The position numbers and the translations under genes are program-made. The notes below the pieces were generated by a model. It was given only the letters and a program-made list of their open reading frames with translations. It was not told the DNA's origin and ran no database searches. Positions 17,382 to 26,623 of a stretch of DNA of 64,000 bases are shown here, piece by piece (the stretch's first letter is position 1; the number at the start of each line of letters is the position of its first letter). The DNA lies in assembly GCA_022701275.1 (NCBI GenBank), contig CP031740.1, positions 2,987,001 to 3,051,000 of the forward strand, written 5' to 3'. Source of the DNA: Microcoleus vaginatus PCC 9802. Its GTDB lineage: Bacteria; Cyanobacteriota; Cyanobacteriia; Cyanobacteriales; Microcoleaceae.

Positions 17382-17447
17382 TGGCGGTTGAAACTGCGTC
17401 TACACACACGAAGCGACTCGGCGATTTCCACCGCCGAATCATCTATT
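17382..17447. repeat. Dispersed two-hairpin repeat
   Basis: GGCGGTTGAAACTGCGTCTACACACACG followed by a second palindrome GGCGATTTCCACCGCC. It lies between the broken TPR gene and the Uma2 gene. Confidence 0.5.
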
Positions 17448-18267
17448 ACAATTGATTTAGATCGATTCCCATTTCTCGCAGTCTTGATTCTAAAGCTTGC
17501 GATCGCGATCGTTCTTGTTCCAGCAAAGTTTCTGTCTCAGTGGCGCGTTGCTCTGCTTGCTGAGCTTGTTGCTCGGCTTGTTGTCGCAGTTGCTCGGCTT
17601 GCTGAGCTTGTTGCTCTGCTTGTTGTCGCAGTTGCTCGGCTTGCTGAGCTTGTTGCTCTGCCTCAATAGCCCGCGCTTCCGCCTGTAGTCGCAATTGAGC
17701 GAGTTCCACAAAACTCATAAACGCTTCTCCAGACGGCCCAAACATTTCGAGTCCCGTTTCAGATAATTGAAACCGGACGCCCAGTCTGGGACTGATCCAA
17801 CCGTCTATTTGTTCGATCGCTTCTAATTGTTCCTCTTGACGTTGCCATCCAGTCAACTCTAATGTTTGTGGGTCGTACAAATAGTATTCTTCCACACCAT
17901 AACGTTCGTAAAATTTGAACTTTTGAATCATCGGAGCGGGCCGATTTCCCGGCGACCAAATTTCAAACACTACTTGTGGCCCAATATTATCTTCACTCCA
18001 CTGTTGATAGGAACCACGATAACCTTTTGGTCTACCAAAAACTACCATCACATCTGGTGCTTGGCAAAGTTTATTATTTCCTTCAACGGGATACCAAAGC
18101 AAGTCGCCGGCAACGAAAACATTCGGGTCATTCGCAAACAATAGTTCGGAATTTTCCTTAATCCAAACGATTAATCGAAACTGCTCGGTATTATCTGACA
18201 TTGGTTCGCCGTTATCGTCGGGGTAGATGATATTTTGTTTGTCTGGAGATTGCAGTTTTGTAACCAT
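17446..18267 (-). CDS. Uma2 family (DUF820) endonuclease-like protein with Gln-rich coiled coil
   Basis: A 273-residue protein. Residues 1-175 form the Uma2/DUF820 PD-(D/E)xK domain: PDVMVVFGRP, VVFEIWSPGN and KFKFYERYGVEEYYLYDP. This family is hugely expanded in cyanobacteria. A nuclease fold is established but the biological target is not. Residues 190-260 are a coiled coil built from near-identical tandem units (QQAEQLRQQAEQQA), encoded by direct DNA repeats at about 17545-17665, so unit number may vary between strains. The start at 18267 gives MVTKLQSPDKQN; the domain itself begins later. No associated transposase is present. Confidence 0.85.
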   Translation of the reverse strand: MVTKLQSPDKQNIIYPDDNGEPMSDNTEQFRLIVWIKENSELLFANDPNVFVAGDLLWYPVEGNNKLCQAPDVMVVFGRPKGYRGSYQQWSEDNIGPQVVFEIWSPGNRPAPMIQKFKFYERYGVEEYYLYDPQTLELTGWQRQEEQLEAIEQIDGWISPRLGVRFQLSETGLEMFGPSGEAFMSFVELAQLRLQAEARAIEAEQQAQQAEQLRQQAEQQAQQAEQLRQQAEQQAQQAEQRATETETLLEQERSRSQALESRLREMGIDLNQL

Positions 18268-18364
18268 TGCTTTTTCCCCAAAATAGATGGTGATTTTATT
18301 TTAGTGTAAATGATATCAAGCGGATTTTTTGTGTGTAGACGTGCTTTCAAGATCAGAATCCTTC

Positions 18365-19555
18365 CTAACGCCTCGATAATGCTACCTTTGGCATTAATCT
18401 ATCCAAAATTTGCTCGATCGCAATTACTGTCCAATCAATATCAGCTTCTGTGGTTTCTCGTCCCAGAGTTAAGCGAATTCCACCAACGGCACCGATTTCG
18501 TCATATCCCATTGCTAATAATATCGGACTGGGAGTTAGTTTTCCGCTGCTACAAGCAGAACCGGAACTAATGCCAATTCCTGCTAAATTTAGCTGCCGCA
18601 CCAGAGTTTTGCCTGTGATTCGCCCTGTATCTCTCTGTTGATAAGGGCGGGAGGAAGGGGAGACTATACAAAAACTGACGTGGTGCGGCAGCCGACAATA
18701 TCGATCGCCAGTTGGTACTAAACTGGGTAGATGAGATAATCGGTCAAAAAGTCGATCGCGCAATCCAATTAACCTCGGCGTTTCCACATCTATTTCCTGC
18801 AATGCTAACTCCGCCGCCACCCCAAAACCGACAATTGCCGGCAGCGCTTGTGTCCCGGAACGCAGTTTCAATTCTTGGTCACCACCCCCCAACATTGGCA
18901 CTAATTCTACTCCCGGACGCACGTAAAGCGCGCCTGCACCTTGTGGCCCGTAAAGTTTGTGACTGGAAACCGAAAGCAAGTCTACGGGCAGTTTCTGCAC
19001 GTCAACTTGCAGCTTGCCGGCAACTTGAACTGCATCGGTATGAAACATGATATTGCGATCGCGCGCAATTTGTCCTAATGCCTCAATTGGTTGCAGCGTC
19101 CCAACTTCGCTTTGTCCGTAAATGATTGAAATTAACACTGTATTCGATCGCAGCGACTCTTGCAAATCCAAAGGGTGAATTCGTCCAAATTTATCCACCG
19201 GTAGGCGCGTCACTTCCCATCCCAACTGTTCGAGTTGTCGCGCCGGTTCTGCTACTGCGGAATGCTCTACGCTGGAGATAATCATATGCTGCGGCTTTGT
19301 ATAAAGACGGGCAACTCCCATAATTGCCAAATTGTCCGCTTCAGTGCCGCCACTCGTAAAAATCATCGATTCCGGTAGCGCATTAATTAAGCTAGCAACC
19401 TGCATTCTTGCTAATTCTAAAGCTGTCGCCGCCCTTTGTCCCCACTCGTGCAAGCTGGAAGGATTGCCCCACTGCTGAGTCAGGGCTTTTTGCATGGCTT
19501 GAATCGCTTCTGGGCGTGCGGGTGTTGTGGCGCTATAGTCGAGGTAAATTTGCAT
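18365..19555 (-). CDS. Cysteine desulfurase family protein (NifS/IscS-like)
   Basis: A 396-residue PLP-dependent class V aminotransferase-fold enzyme. Seen: N-terminal IYLDYSATTPARPEA, TSGGTEADNLAI, PLP-binding Lys in SVSSHKLYGPQGAG, and the active Cys loop SSGSACSSGKLTPSP. The loop is the class I type, which donates persulfide to partners for Fe-S cluster and thiolated tRNA synthesis. Cyanobacteria carry several paralogues, so the exact symbol is not assigned. No IscU/SufE gene is adjacent. Between this gene and 19641 lies only a short heptamer repeat. Confidence 0.94.
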   Translation of the reverse strand: MQIYLDYSATTPARPEAIQAMQKALTQQWGNPSSLHEWGQRAATALELARMQVASLINALPESMIFTSGGTEADNLAIMGVARLYTKPQHMIISSVEHSAVAEPARQLEQLGWEVTRLPVDKFGRIHPLDLQESLRSNTVLISIIYGQSEVGTLQPIEALGQIARDRNIMFHTDAVQVAGKLQVDVQKLPVDLLSVSSHKLYGPQGAGALYVRPGVELVPMLGGGDQELKLRSGTQALPAIVGFGVAAELALQEIDVETPRLIGLRDRLFDRLSHLPSLVPTGDRYCRLPHHVSFCIVSPSSRPYQQRDTGRITGKTLVRQLNLAGIGISSGSACSSGKLTPSPILLAMGYDEIGAVGGIRLTLGRETTEADIDWTVIAIEQILDRLMPKVALSRR

Positions 19556-19575
19556 GATAAATAACTAATTAATGA

Positions 19576-19602
19576 ATGTTGACTGTTGACTGCTGACTGT
19601 TG
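19576..19602. repeat. Heptamer tandem repeat (GTTGACT type)
   Basis: TGTTGACTGTTGACTGCTGACT, three units of the same heptamer that is inserted into gcvP at 62472-62525. Confidence 0.55.
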
Positions 19603-19640
19603 TGAGTGGCTACCAATAACCAATAACCAATAACTGATGA

Positions 19641-20042
19641 CTAACTTCCTGGTTTGCAGACGTTGTAGTCTTCGTGCGACAAAACTTTTTGGGGAATTAA
19701 GAAAGTGCCGCAATCTTCACAAAGCATTCTGTAGTTGCGAGTTACAGGAATACTGATTATCAAACGGTTATGACGCAGGCGTTTGCCACCGAAATCTCTG
19801 TAATTCTTATTTTCGCCCAAAGCTGCTATAATGGCCCGGGCTTTAGTGACTACGTGGTCGGGCAGACCTCTGAGATCGATGATATCTCTAGCAAATGATG
19901 CTTCCCTCTCTTGTTTTTTGGTTTGTTTTTCTGCGAGCACTTCAACGTAATGCTGCTGCGCCACCAACTCTTGCGTGCAGCGATGGCACGCTTTACCATA
20001 TCCTTTGTGACCGCACGGAAAAATTGTTTTTCTTTTAGCCAT
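19641..20042 (-). CDS. Conserved hypothetical zinc-binding-like protein
   Basis: A 133-residue protein starting at the Met at 20042 (MAKRKTIFPCGHKGYGK). It has two cysteine groups: CGHKGYGKACHRC at residues 10-22 and CEDCG near 107, which together could bind a zinc ion. The C-terminal half (YRDFGGKRLRHNRLIISIPVTRNYRMLC) is rich in Arg/His and beta-strand in character, reminiscent of RelE/ParE-like folds. This resemblance is weak and there is no antitoxin-like neighbour. I do not recognise a verified family; function is unknown. Single gene, convergent with nothing obvious. Confidence 0.68.
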   Translation of the reverse strand: MAKRKTIFPCGHKGYGKACHRCTQELVAQQHYVEVLAEKQTKKQEREASFARDIIDLRGLPDHVVTKARAIIAALGENKNYRDFGGKRLRHNRLIISIPVTRNYRMLCEDCGTFLIPQKVLSHEDYNVCKPGS

Positions 20043-20188
20043 AAAGCAGCGGTATCGGGTTTGACCCACGCCCCTGAATGCTGCTACCCTACCAGTGATG
20101 CTTCCGGCATCGAGGCAGTTCTACAAGACGCAAAATCTATTCCCTTGCATAAATTTAATAGGTTGTAACTTTACTTGATCCAATAGCT

Positions 20189-21895
20189 TTGAACTTTGGG
20201 AAGGCTAATAACCTCTATTTTTTTAAAAATTTTGTGGCTGTATTGTATTATCATTTAGTCGGTTTCTGTTGTGCTGGGCTGGTGGCACTCAATCTGGTGG
20301 GCTGCGGACAAACAAAGCAAGACGTGCAGAATTTACCTCTCAGCCTGGCTCTATTGCCTCAAGACCCCTTGTTGCAAGTATACTTCAATCAGTCGATCGC
20401 TTCGAGTTATACAGAGCCTTACCGCCAGCAAACTAGACCTGGAGATGATTTAGAAAACTTGATCGCTGTTGCGATCGCCAGTGCTGGATCGACGGTAGAT
20501 GTAGCGGTTCAGGAGTTTCGCTTGCCCAGTATTGCGAGGGTTTTGGCCGATCGACAGCGATCGGGAATTAAAGTGAGATTAATTGTCGAACATATCTATA
20601 GTCGCCCTTGGAGCGATTTTACAGCTCAGGAGTTAGCGAAATTACCCGAAAGAGAGCGCGATCGTTATACCGAATTTGTGCAACTTGCCGATCGCAATAA
20701 AGACGGTAAATTGAGTGCCGATGAAATCAAGCAAAATGATGCTTTGGTAATTGTCAAGGATGCGGGGATTCCTGTAATTGACGATACTGCTGACGGCAGT
20801 AAAGGCAGCAGTTTGATGCACCACAAATTTGTGGTAATTGACGGCAAAACCGTAATCGTCACTTCGGCTAATTTTACCACAAGCGATATACATGGCGATT
20901 TCAAGACACCAGCAAGTCGCGGCAATGCGAACAATTTGTTGAAAATTGAAAATGCTCAAGTAGCGCAACTATTTACTCAAGAATTTAACATCATGTGGGG
21001 CGACGGGCCCCAGGGCAAACCGGACAGCAAGTTTGGCATCAAAAAGCCGTTTCGTCAAGTGCAAAAAGTAAGAGTAGGGAATTCGACTGTTGGGGTGCAA
21101 TTTTCGCCGACGGCTGCGACTTTGCCTTGGGAAAAAAGCGCCAACGGTTTGATAAATCGAACTTTGGGTAGTGCGAAAAAGTCGGTTGATTTGGCCCTGT
21201 TTGTATTTTCGGCTCAGCGGTTGTCAAATACTTTGGAAATTGAAGCTAGCCGGGGAGTTGCGGTGCGAGCTTTAATTGACTCTAATTTTATTTATCGCTC
21301 TTATAGTGAAGGGTTGGATATGATGGGGGCGACTTTGATGCAAGATTGCGGGTTAGAAACTGACAATCGCCCTTGGAGAAAGCCGCTGACTGCGGTGGGA
21401 GTGCCGCTGTTACCAATGGGCGATCGCCTGCACCACAAATTCGGCGTTGTGGACGGCAAAACGGTGCTTACAGGTTCTCACAACTGGAGTGAGGCTGCAA
21501 ATCACGGGAATGACGAGACGCTGCTGGCGATCGAGAGTCCCACAGTTGCAGCCCATTTTGAGCGGGAGTTCGATCGGCTTTACAAAGGTGCAACCTTGGG
21601 AATTCCCGCCCGAATCAAACAGAGAATTGATGCTAAGAAAAAAGAGTGCGATTCACTACAAGCAGCATCAAAATCTGCGGCTGCCAAACCTCAAATTGCT
21701 GCTAAAAAGTTAGTTAATTTAAATGCAGCCAGTCAGGAAGAATTAGAAACCTTGCCCGGGGTTGGCCCGAAGTTAGCCGAGAGAATTATTGCAGCGCGGC
21801 AACAGCAACCTTTCACCTCTTTGGAGGATGTGGCACGGGTACAGGGAGTCGGGGACAAGATTTTAGAGAGATGGCGCGATCGAGTAACTTGGTAG
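20189..21895 (+). CDS. Phospholipase D-like lipoprotein with EF-hand and ComEA-like helix-hairpin-helix
   Basis: A 568-residue protein. The N-terminal signal ends in a lipobox (LVALNLVGC, Cys39). PLD domain 1 carries HKD motif His211-x-Lys213-x4-Asp218; PLD domain 2 has a second HHKFGVVDGK HKD motif near residue 415. Inserted before HKD1 is a canonical 12-residue EF-hand loop (DRNKDGKLSADE, 168-179). Residues 505-568 are a ComEA-type tandem helix-hairpin-helix (VNLNAASQEELETLPGVGPKLAERI), which binds DNA. Together this suggests an outer-facing, calcium-responsive nuclease or phosphodiesterase acting on DNA. Lipid hydrolysis is the alternative. The start may lie slightly downstream, since 38 residues precede Cys39. 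Confidence 0.9.
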   Translation: MNFGKANNLYFFKNFVAVLYYHLVGFCCAGLVALNLVGCGQTKQDVQNLPLSLALLPQDPLLQVYFNQSIASSYTEPYRQQTRPGDDLENLIAVAIASAGSTVDVAVQEFRLPSIARVLADRQRSGIKVRLIVEHIYSRPWSDFTAQELAKLPERERDRYTEFVQLADRNKDGKLSADEIKQNDALVIVKDAGIPVIDDTADGSKGSSLMHHKFVVIDGKTVIVTSANFTTSDIHGDFKTPASRGNANNLLKIENAQVAQLFTQEFNIMWGDGPQGKPDSKFGIKKPFRQVQKVRVGNSTVGVQFSPTAATLPWEKSANGLINRTLGSAKKSVDLALFVFSAQRLSNTLEIEASRGVAVRALIDSNFIYRSYSEGLDMMGATLMQDCGLETDNRPWRKPLTAVGVPLLPMGDRLHHKFGVVDGKTVLTGSHNWSEAANHGNDETLLAIESPTVAAHFEREFDRLYKGATLGIPARIKQRIDAKKKECDSLQAASKSAAAKPQIAAKKLVNLNAASQEELETLPGVGPKLAERIIAARQQQPFTSLEDVARVQGVGDKILERWRDRVTW

Positions 21896-22094
21896 TTAAG
21901 TTCATACTCAGGACTTCATTCCTGGCTCTACAAATTTCGCAGTCAGGACTTCTGTTTTTCCTTTCGCAACTCAGCATCAAGGACTCAAATCTTCACTAGA
22001 AAACTATCCGAGCGACTTTGACAACATATCTGCTCTCAAGTTAAAATAATAACTTGTTAACAAAAGGCTATCTATTTACATTAGAGGTAGAGAG

Positions 22095-22739
22095 ATGAAA
22101 CACGCCCTATTTGTTACGGGGAAACCAAAAATCCAACTTCTAGCTATTTTTCTCGGGGCCACTTTTTTGACGCTAGCAGCTTTCACAGTCAGCGCTCAGC
22201 AGACTAACAACGCACAATTTAGGGTCAAAAACGAAAACACTTTTAATATTAATTTGATTCAATTTAAGCGCGTTGAATATGTAGGTACTTGTGCCGGTAC
22301 TGTGATCACCCCTGATTCGCAAAGCGCTCGATTTGCCTCCAGCAAAACTCCTCCCGCCCCTAACAGGAGGGTAATGATTAAAAATGTGACTGATGGCATG
22401 GAAAGTAACCCCTATCCCTACACAGACAGAAGTTACAATAAAGGTGAGTTCTCCGAGGATTTTGGATTTAAGTTGGGTAACAGTCACAAAACAAGAACTT
22501 TTTCGGTTTTAGAGGGAGAAAATAACTTTCTCTATGAAATCAAAGAAAATGACCAAGTTATAGAACAAGGTTCGCTTACGGCTCAAGTTTCTATACAAAA
22601 CTTAGGTACTTTTCCCCGTCAGCAAATTTGTGAAGATAGGGTAGAATGTCGAGATACTTCTGATTGTCGCGACCGTAAAGGCAGAAAAAGAAGTTGCAGA
22701 CGAGAGTGTTTTCCTGTTCAACAGTGTCGCTGTCCGTAA
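22095..22739 (+). CDS. Secreted hypothetical protein with Cys-rich tail
   Basis: A 214-residue protein with a clear signal peptide (LLAIFLGATFLTLAAFTVSAQ, cleavage near residue 35). The middle is beta-rich with one early Cys (YVGTCAGTVI). The last 40 residues are dense in Cys and basic residues (CEDRVECRDTSDCRDRKGRKRSCRRECFPVQQCRCP; the pattern has about nine Cys), suggesting disulfide cross-linking in the periplasm or outside. A ribosome site GAGGTAGAGAG precedes ATG 22095. I do not recognise the family and no neighbour hints at a role. Confidence 0.7.
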   Translation: MKHALFVTGKPKIQLLAIFLGATFLTLAAFTVSAQQTNNAQFRVKNENTFNINLIQFKRVEYVGTCAGTVITPDSQSARFASSKTPPAPNRRVMIKNVTDGMESNPYPYTDRSYNKGEFSEDFGFKLGNSHKTRTFSVLEGENNFLYEIKENDQVIEQGSLTAQVSIQNLGTFPRQQICEDRVECRDTSDCRDRKGRKRSCRRECFPVQQCRCP

Positions 22740-22875
22740 TCACTTTCTGCCCTAAAATTATTTTTTTAATTAACGGCAGAAGACAAAAAGGAATAACAAA
22801 CCAGAAAGAAGATAAGTTATTTTCCAGGGAAGAGCGGCAACCACGGGGGATTGCCCCTCCAAAAAAATTGTTAGT

Positions 22876-23976
22876 TCAAGTAATGGGGTGAAAGTAAAAT
22901 GCTGCTCCTAACACGATATATGTTGCTAAAAGCAGCACTCCTTCAAGCCAATTAGAGCGCCCGTCGATACTAATTAGATTGGCAATTGTCACTGCGATGG
23001 CAACTGCAACTACTTCAAACGGATTGAAGTTTAAATCCATCGGCTGATGAATTACTAATCCGATAATCACCAACACCGGCGCTACCAGCAAAGCAACTAG
23101 CAAACTCGAACCCATTGCGACAGAAACTGACAAATCCATATTGTTTTTCATCGCAACTCCTACCGCAGTTACATATTCGGCCGCGCCACCAACAATCGGC
23201 AACAGAATTACCCCTGTAAACAGCGGCGTCAATCCCAATCCTTTGGTAGTTTCTTCGACAACACCAACGAAAATTTCTGATTCAAAAGCAACGGCAACAG
23301 TTGAGGCAACTAGCACTCCTATCCACAGCCACAAATTCGGTTTGTGCGTAGTAGATTCATCTTTGGTATTTTGCGGATTTTCTGACTCTAGTTCGAGTAA
23401 CCCAACCTCGTAAAGATAGCTGTGAGTTTTTAATGAAAATAGGAGAGTTAGAGCGTAAACTGCAATTAGGACGATCGCCGTTATTAAGGAAAGATTCTGA
23501 ATAGCTGCGGGTTCGACTCCATTGGAGGTATAAATTACCATTGTCGGCAGCAGGATGGCAATAACTGCTAGAGTCATTGTGGAACCGTTCACCCGCGCGA
23601 TTATTGGCTTAAATTCCTGTTCTTTGTAACGGATTCCTCCTAACAGCATGGAAAATCCCATCACTAAGAGCAAGTTGCTGATAATTGTACCAGTTATGCT
23701 GGCTTTCACAATGTCAATTAAGCCAGCTTTCAGGGCAACTATTGCAATAATTAATTCCGTAGCATTGCCGAAGACTGCATTTAATAAGCCGCCTATGGAG
23801 GGGCCTGTAACGATCGCCACTTCTTCTGTTGCTGTACTCAACCAAATCGCCAGAGGTATAATGCCTAAAGCGGATGTGATGAAAACTGCAAGGGAACCCC
23901 AGTGCAAATACTCAGCGGCGAGGGAAATGGGGATAAAAATTAACAGCGCTATGGAAAGAATCTTTTTGATTGACAT
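22876..23976 (-). CDS. cax: Calcium/proton exchanger
   Basis: A 366-residue integral membrane antiporter of the CaCA superfamily with about eleven helices. The two inverted alpha-repeats are clear: GLLNAVFGNATELIIAIVALKAG and LPIVGGAAEYVTAVGVAMKNNMDLSVSVAMGSSL, with the essential Glu in each. A short acidic cytoplasmic loop (LLELESENPQNTKDE) separates the halves. It exports Ca2+ in exchange for protons at the plasma or thylakoid membrane and helps with salt or alkaline stress. Length is normal. Transcribed alone on the minus strand. Confidence 0.95.
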   Translation of the reverse strand: MSIKKILSIALLIFIPISLAAEYLHWGSLAVFITSALGIIPLAIWLSTATEEVAIVTGPSIGGLLNAVFGNATELIIAIVALKAGLIDIVKASITGTIISNLLLVMGFSMLLGGIRYKEQEFKPIIARVNGSTMTLAVIAILLPTMVIYTSNGVEPAAIQNLSLITAIVLIAVYALTLLFSLKTHSYLYEVGLLELESENPQNTKDESTTHKPNLWLWIGVLVASTVAVAFESEIFVGVVEETTKGLGLTPLFTGVILLPIVGGAAEYVTAVGVAMKNNMDLSVSVAMGSSLLVALLVAPVLVIIGLVIHQPMDLNFNPFEVVAVAIAVTIANLISIDGRSNWLEGVLLLATYIVLGAAFYFHPIT

Positions 23977-24165
23977 AGGAACTCGGATGGTGTAAGGAAG
24001 GGTGAGGTCGAGTTGTCGGGGCGATCGTCAAGTTGATTTTACATGATTCAACTCTTGTCTGACAATTGCTGGGTTAAGGGCGATTGAACGTTTTAGCCAC
24101 AGATACACACAGATTAACGCAGACATATATTTAATGAAGGTTACTTCTTTAAATTTGGCAGTTTT

Positions 24166-24624
24166 CTATCTGAGAAAAAGTGCACCGTCATTCCGAATCC
24201 TTAAAGATGTTTTATCCAAACCTAAATCATTTGTCTCGTCTAATCTTACCTCTAGAGTTCCTTCGCCACCAGGTTTCAAACTGGGTTTCAATAATGCCCC
24301 ATCTAGTCGCCTAAATACAATTGAGGCCGGTAGTGTCAATGCTGGCAACGCGATTGTTGAATTTTCCGCTAAACTCTGGCGGTTAGTCTGTCCAACCACG
24401 TAAAAAAATAGTCGATCGTTGGTTTTATTCGTTAATCTAACATTGACTTTTCCATTAACTGGAACTATCTTGCCGTCAGGAACTCTTTCTGGTTCGTTAG
24501 TTGGGGATATTTCGCTAGCAAAACTCGCATAGTGGGTTAAAGGCAAAAAGCTGTTGCCTGCTACGGCTAAGCTGACAGCCACTAGACTTGGCAGCCAGGT
24601 TTTATCGATCGGTAATTTGCACAT
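24166..24624 (-). CDS. Secreted hypothetical protein
   Basis: A 152-residue protein. The N-terminal hydrophobic stretch (WLPSLVAVSLAVAGNSFLPLTHYASFA) looks like a signal peptide. The mature part is beta-rich: GKVNVRLTNKTNDRLFFYVVGQTNRQSL, IALPALTLPASIVFRR and EGTLEVRLDET, in the manner of a small immunoglobulin-like or carbohydrate-related domain. No cysteines are present in the mature part and no catalytic motif is visible. I do not recognise the family. The upstream region (24625-25006) is AT-rich. Confidence 0.6.
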   Translation of the reverse strand: MCKLPIDKTWLPSLVAVSLAVAGNSFLPLTHYASFASEISPTNEPERVPDGKIVPVNGKVNVRLTNKTNDRLFFYVVGQTNRQSLAENSTIALPALTLPASIVFRRLDGALLKPSLKPGGEGTLEVRLDETNDLGLDKTSLRIRNDGALFLR

Positions 24625-25006
24625 TTTTTTTATTGACTTTGCCGCGAAAAATTCTAATAAGCGATTTTACCTTATCCTGCTATTTTCTGACAAGTCGCCT
24701 AGGAAGTAAATCCGAGCTTTTCATAGCTGACACATTAGCGGTAAAGATGGAATTTGAATATAATATGAAGTTATAAAAATATGGAAAATATAGATATTAG
24801 TATGTAGTATCAAGTTATCGAATAAAAGTAAGTTGATAAGTCGCCCCAATTAACTTTTGAATAGTACCGATTCTCTCAAAATGATGAAGAAGGAAGAAGG
24901 AAGTTCGGCAACAAAGCCGTGTAGGGAATTTAACGGATCGAAGTTGAGGGAAGAAAGAAGATTTTGTCAACTTTCCCCCTCTCCCACTCTTGCCCTCCCG
25001 CAGCAG
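24625..25006. other. Intergenic region, no gene seen
   Basis: It is AT-rich and has no frame with protein-like content on either strand. It lies between two minus-strand genes and probably holds the promoter of the secreted protein gene. Confidence 0.4.
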
Positions 25007-25627
25007 CTATTCAACCCAACGCACCCGAACAAAATGAGCTTCGCGTCCCCAGAAGTCGTGACTTACAGTAATATCAACAACACTCAAATTAAACGGAATA
25101 GCAGTTGTGACGTACCGCTGAGCCAGAGATCCCACATCAGGAGCTAACTGAGCCGCAGCAGCCGCCGCTGCACCCAAACCTAAAAGTTGCAGAATAGGCC
25201 CCCGAGGCAGGGCTAAATTGATGCCAACAGCAAGTCCAGCCGTTAGCAGCATTGCCACCGACAAATTCGTGCCACAGCGGGGATGTACAGCTAAATCCCA
25301 CTCTCCGCTTGCAATCCGCTGCAAAGCCTCGCGTACTGCCTGATGCAACTGTACAATGTTAACGTGGCCATAAAGATAAAACCCTTGGTCTGTGGACATC
25401 CCGCCCAATAACTCATTATCGGTTCTTGCTGTCGTTGCACCAATCGATTGGCCAAGTACCCAAACCGTAGCGTGTTCCAAAGCATGAACTTGTCGCAAAG
25501 CCAATATTTCCTTCAAGCCGGGCACAAAATTGAGTTGTCGCAACAAATCAGCATCTTGAGTCCGCTGCGGGGCAAAGTCGAAGGGAAACTGGCCAGTGCG
25601 GCCGGAAGCAGAAGTAGTAGTTGTCAT
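25007..25627 (-). CDS. DUF6391-like membrane protein
   Basis: A 206-residue protein. The N-terminal half has LRQVHALEHATVWVL, a His-containing helix like the HALEHA motif of DUF6391 proteins, and GGMSTDQGFYLYGHVN. A conserved VHPRCGTN motif comes before a long hydrophobic segment (LSVAMLLTAGLAVGINLALPRGPILQLLGLGAAAAAAAQL) that would span the membrane once or twice. It ends with a beta-rich tail. The paired His-Glu-His and Cys could bind a metal; this is inference. Assignment to DUF6391 is from memory. Function unknown; single gene. Confidence 0.72.
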   Translation of the reverse strand: MTTTTSASGRTGQFPFDFAPQRTQDADLLRQLNFVPGLKEILALRQVHALEHATVWVLGQSIGATTARTDNELLGGMSTDQGFYLYGHVNIVQLHQAVREALQRIASGEWDLAVHPRCGTNLSVAMLLTAGLAVGINLALPRGPILQLLGLGAAAAAAAQLAPDVGSLAQRYVTTAIPFNLSVVDITVSHDFWGREAHFVRVRWVE

Positions 25628-25804
25628 ATCAAAACGCCTCCATTAACTCCATTAAGTGGATATTTAACATTAGCAATTCGGCTGAGAAAAAGCCGATCAT
25701 AAATTATCAATAGTTGTAACTTTAAAACCTAGCAATGGCAGGTTGTGTGCAAAAATTCTTAGCCATCAACCTGCCCTTACTAACAGATAGCACTTATTCC
25801 CAGT

Positions 25805-26521
25805 TTATTGCTCTAGTCGCTGGCCCTCACGGAATACTCCCGGAAGCCGCCGACCTCTGGTATCGATAATTGTGCCCTTACCGTGAGGCAATCCCTTGCG
25901 TAACTCTCCCTCATAGCGGATACCGTTGGAGAACGAACAGTTACCCCTACCATCAAGTTCTTGAGTATAGAACTGTCCCGAACACCGACTGCCGTCAGCG
26001 CGGGTGAACGCTCCCGTACCTAAAGGCTTGCCCCCTAAAAATTGACCCACAAAGCGATCGCCATTAGCAAAAATGAATTGCCCTTGTCCCGTGGGCACGC
26101 CTACTTTTTGATCAAGAGAAAACGACCCTATATAGCGATCGCCATTAGTAAAAATAGCTGTCCCGGAACTAACTTTGCCATCTCGGAATATGCCCTCCAC
26201 GCGGGCGTCGTCCTTAAATATAAATTGTCCTCGACCATTTGGTTTGCCCAGACGGAACTGCCCCTCATAGCGATCGCCGTTGGAATATACGTATACCCCA
26301 GTGCCACTGGGCAAACCGTTAACGAACTGTCCGATGTAGCTATCACCGCTGTCATAATCGCACCTAACTCTACCTGTAGCGATAGCTGGCACGCAGCGAC
26401 CGGTTTTAGCTTCTGTTCCTTGCGCCATTGAGGGCAGGGGATCAATCGCGTAACTACCAATTCCCAACACTGATGCAACTAATAAAGCGATTCCACTGAG
26501 CCAAGAACGGGAAATCATCAA
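25805..26521 (-). CDS. Secreted MORN-repeat protein, copy 1
   Basis: A 238-residue protein. A signal peptide (ALLVASVLGIGSYA) precedes about seven MORN repeats of the form GDRYxGQFxxGxPxGxG (for example GDRYEGQFRLGKPNGRGQF, GDRFVGQFLGGKPLGTGAF). MORN units form elongated beta-hairpin arrays involved in protein or lipid contacts. The paralogue 103 bases upstream (26624-27370) has the same order of units and shares the tail pattern RYEGELRKGLPHGKGTIID, so the pair arose by tandem duplication. Two conserved Cys (residue ~54 and ~184) recur in both and may form a disulfide. Role in the envelope is likely but undefined. Confidence 0.85.
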   Translation of the reverse strand: MMISRSWLSGIALLVASVLGIGSYAIDPLPSMAQGTEAKTGRCVPAIATGRVRCDYDSGDSYIGQFVNGLPSGTGVYVYSNGDRYEGQFRLGKPNGRGQFIFKDDARVEGIFRDGKVSSGTAIFTNGDRYIGSFSLDQKVGVPTGQGQFIFANGDRFVGQFLGGKPLGTGAFTRADGSRCSGQFYTQELDGRGNCSFSNGIRYEGELRKGLPHGKGTIIDTRGRRLPGVFREGQRLEQ

Positions 26522-26623
26522 TCAACTTTCTCCTATGCGCTGTTAGATATTATCTTCTTCTGTCCTTTGTCTTTTGTCCCATTTGTTGTCAAAAGTTGGC
26601 TGAAAACCTCAATCATTTATCCT

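Noticed and set aside
17376-17688. Leucine-rich frame opposite the Uma2 tail
   Set aside because: It is the complement of the Gln/Glu coiled-coil repeat, not an independent membrane protein.
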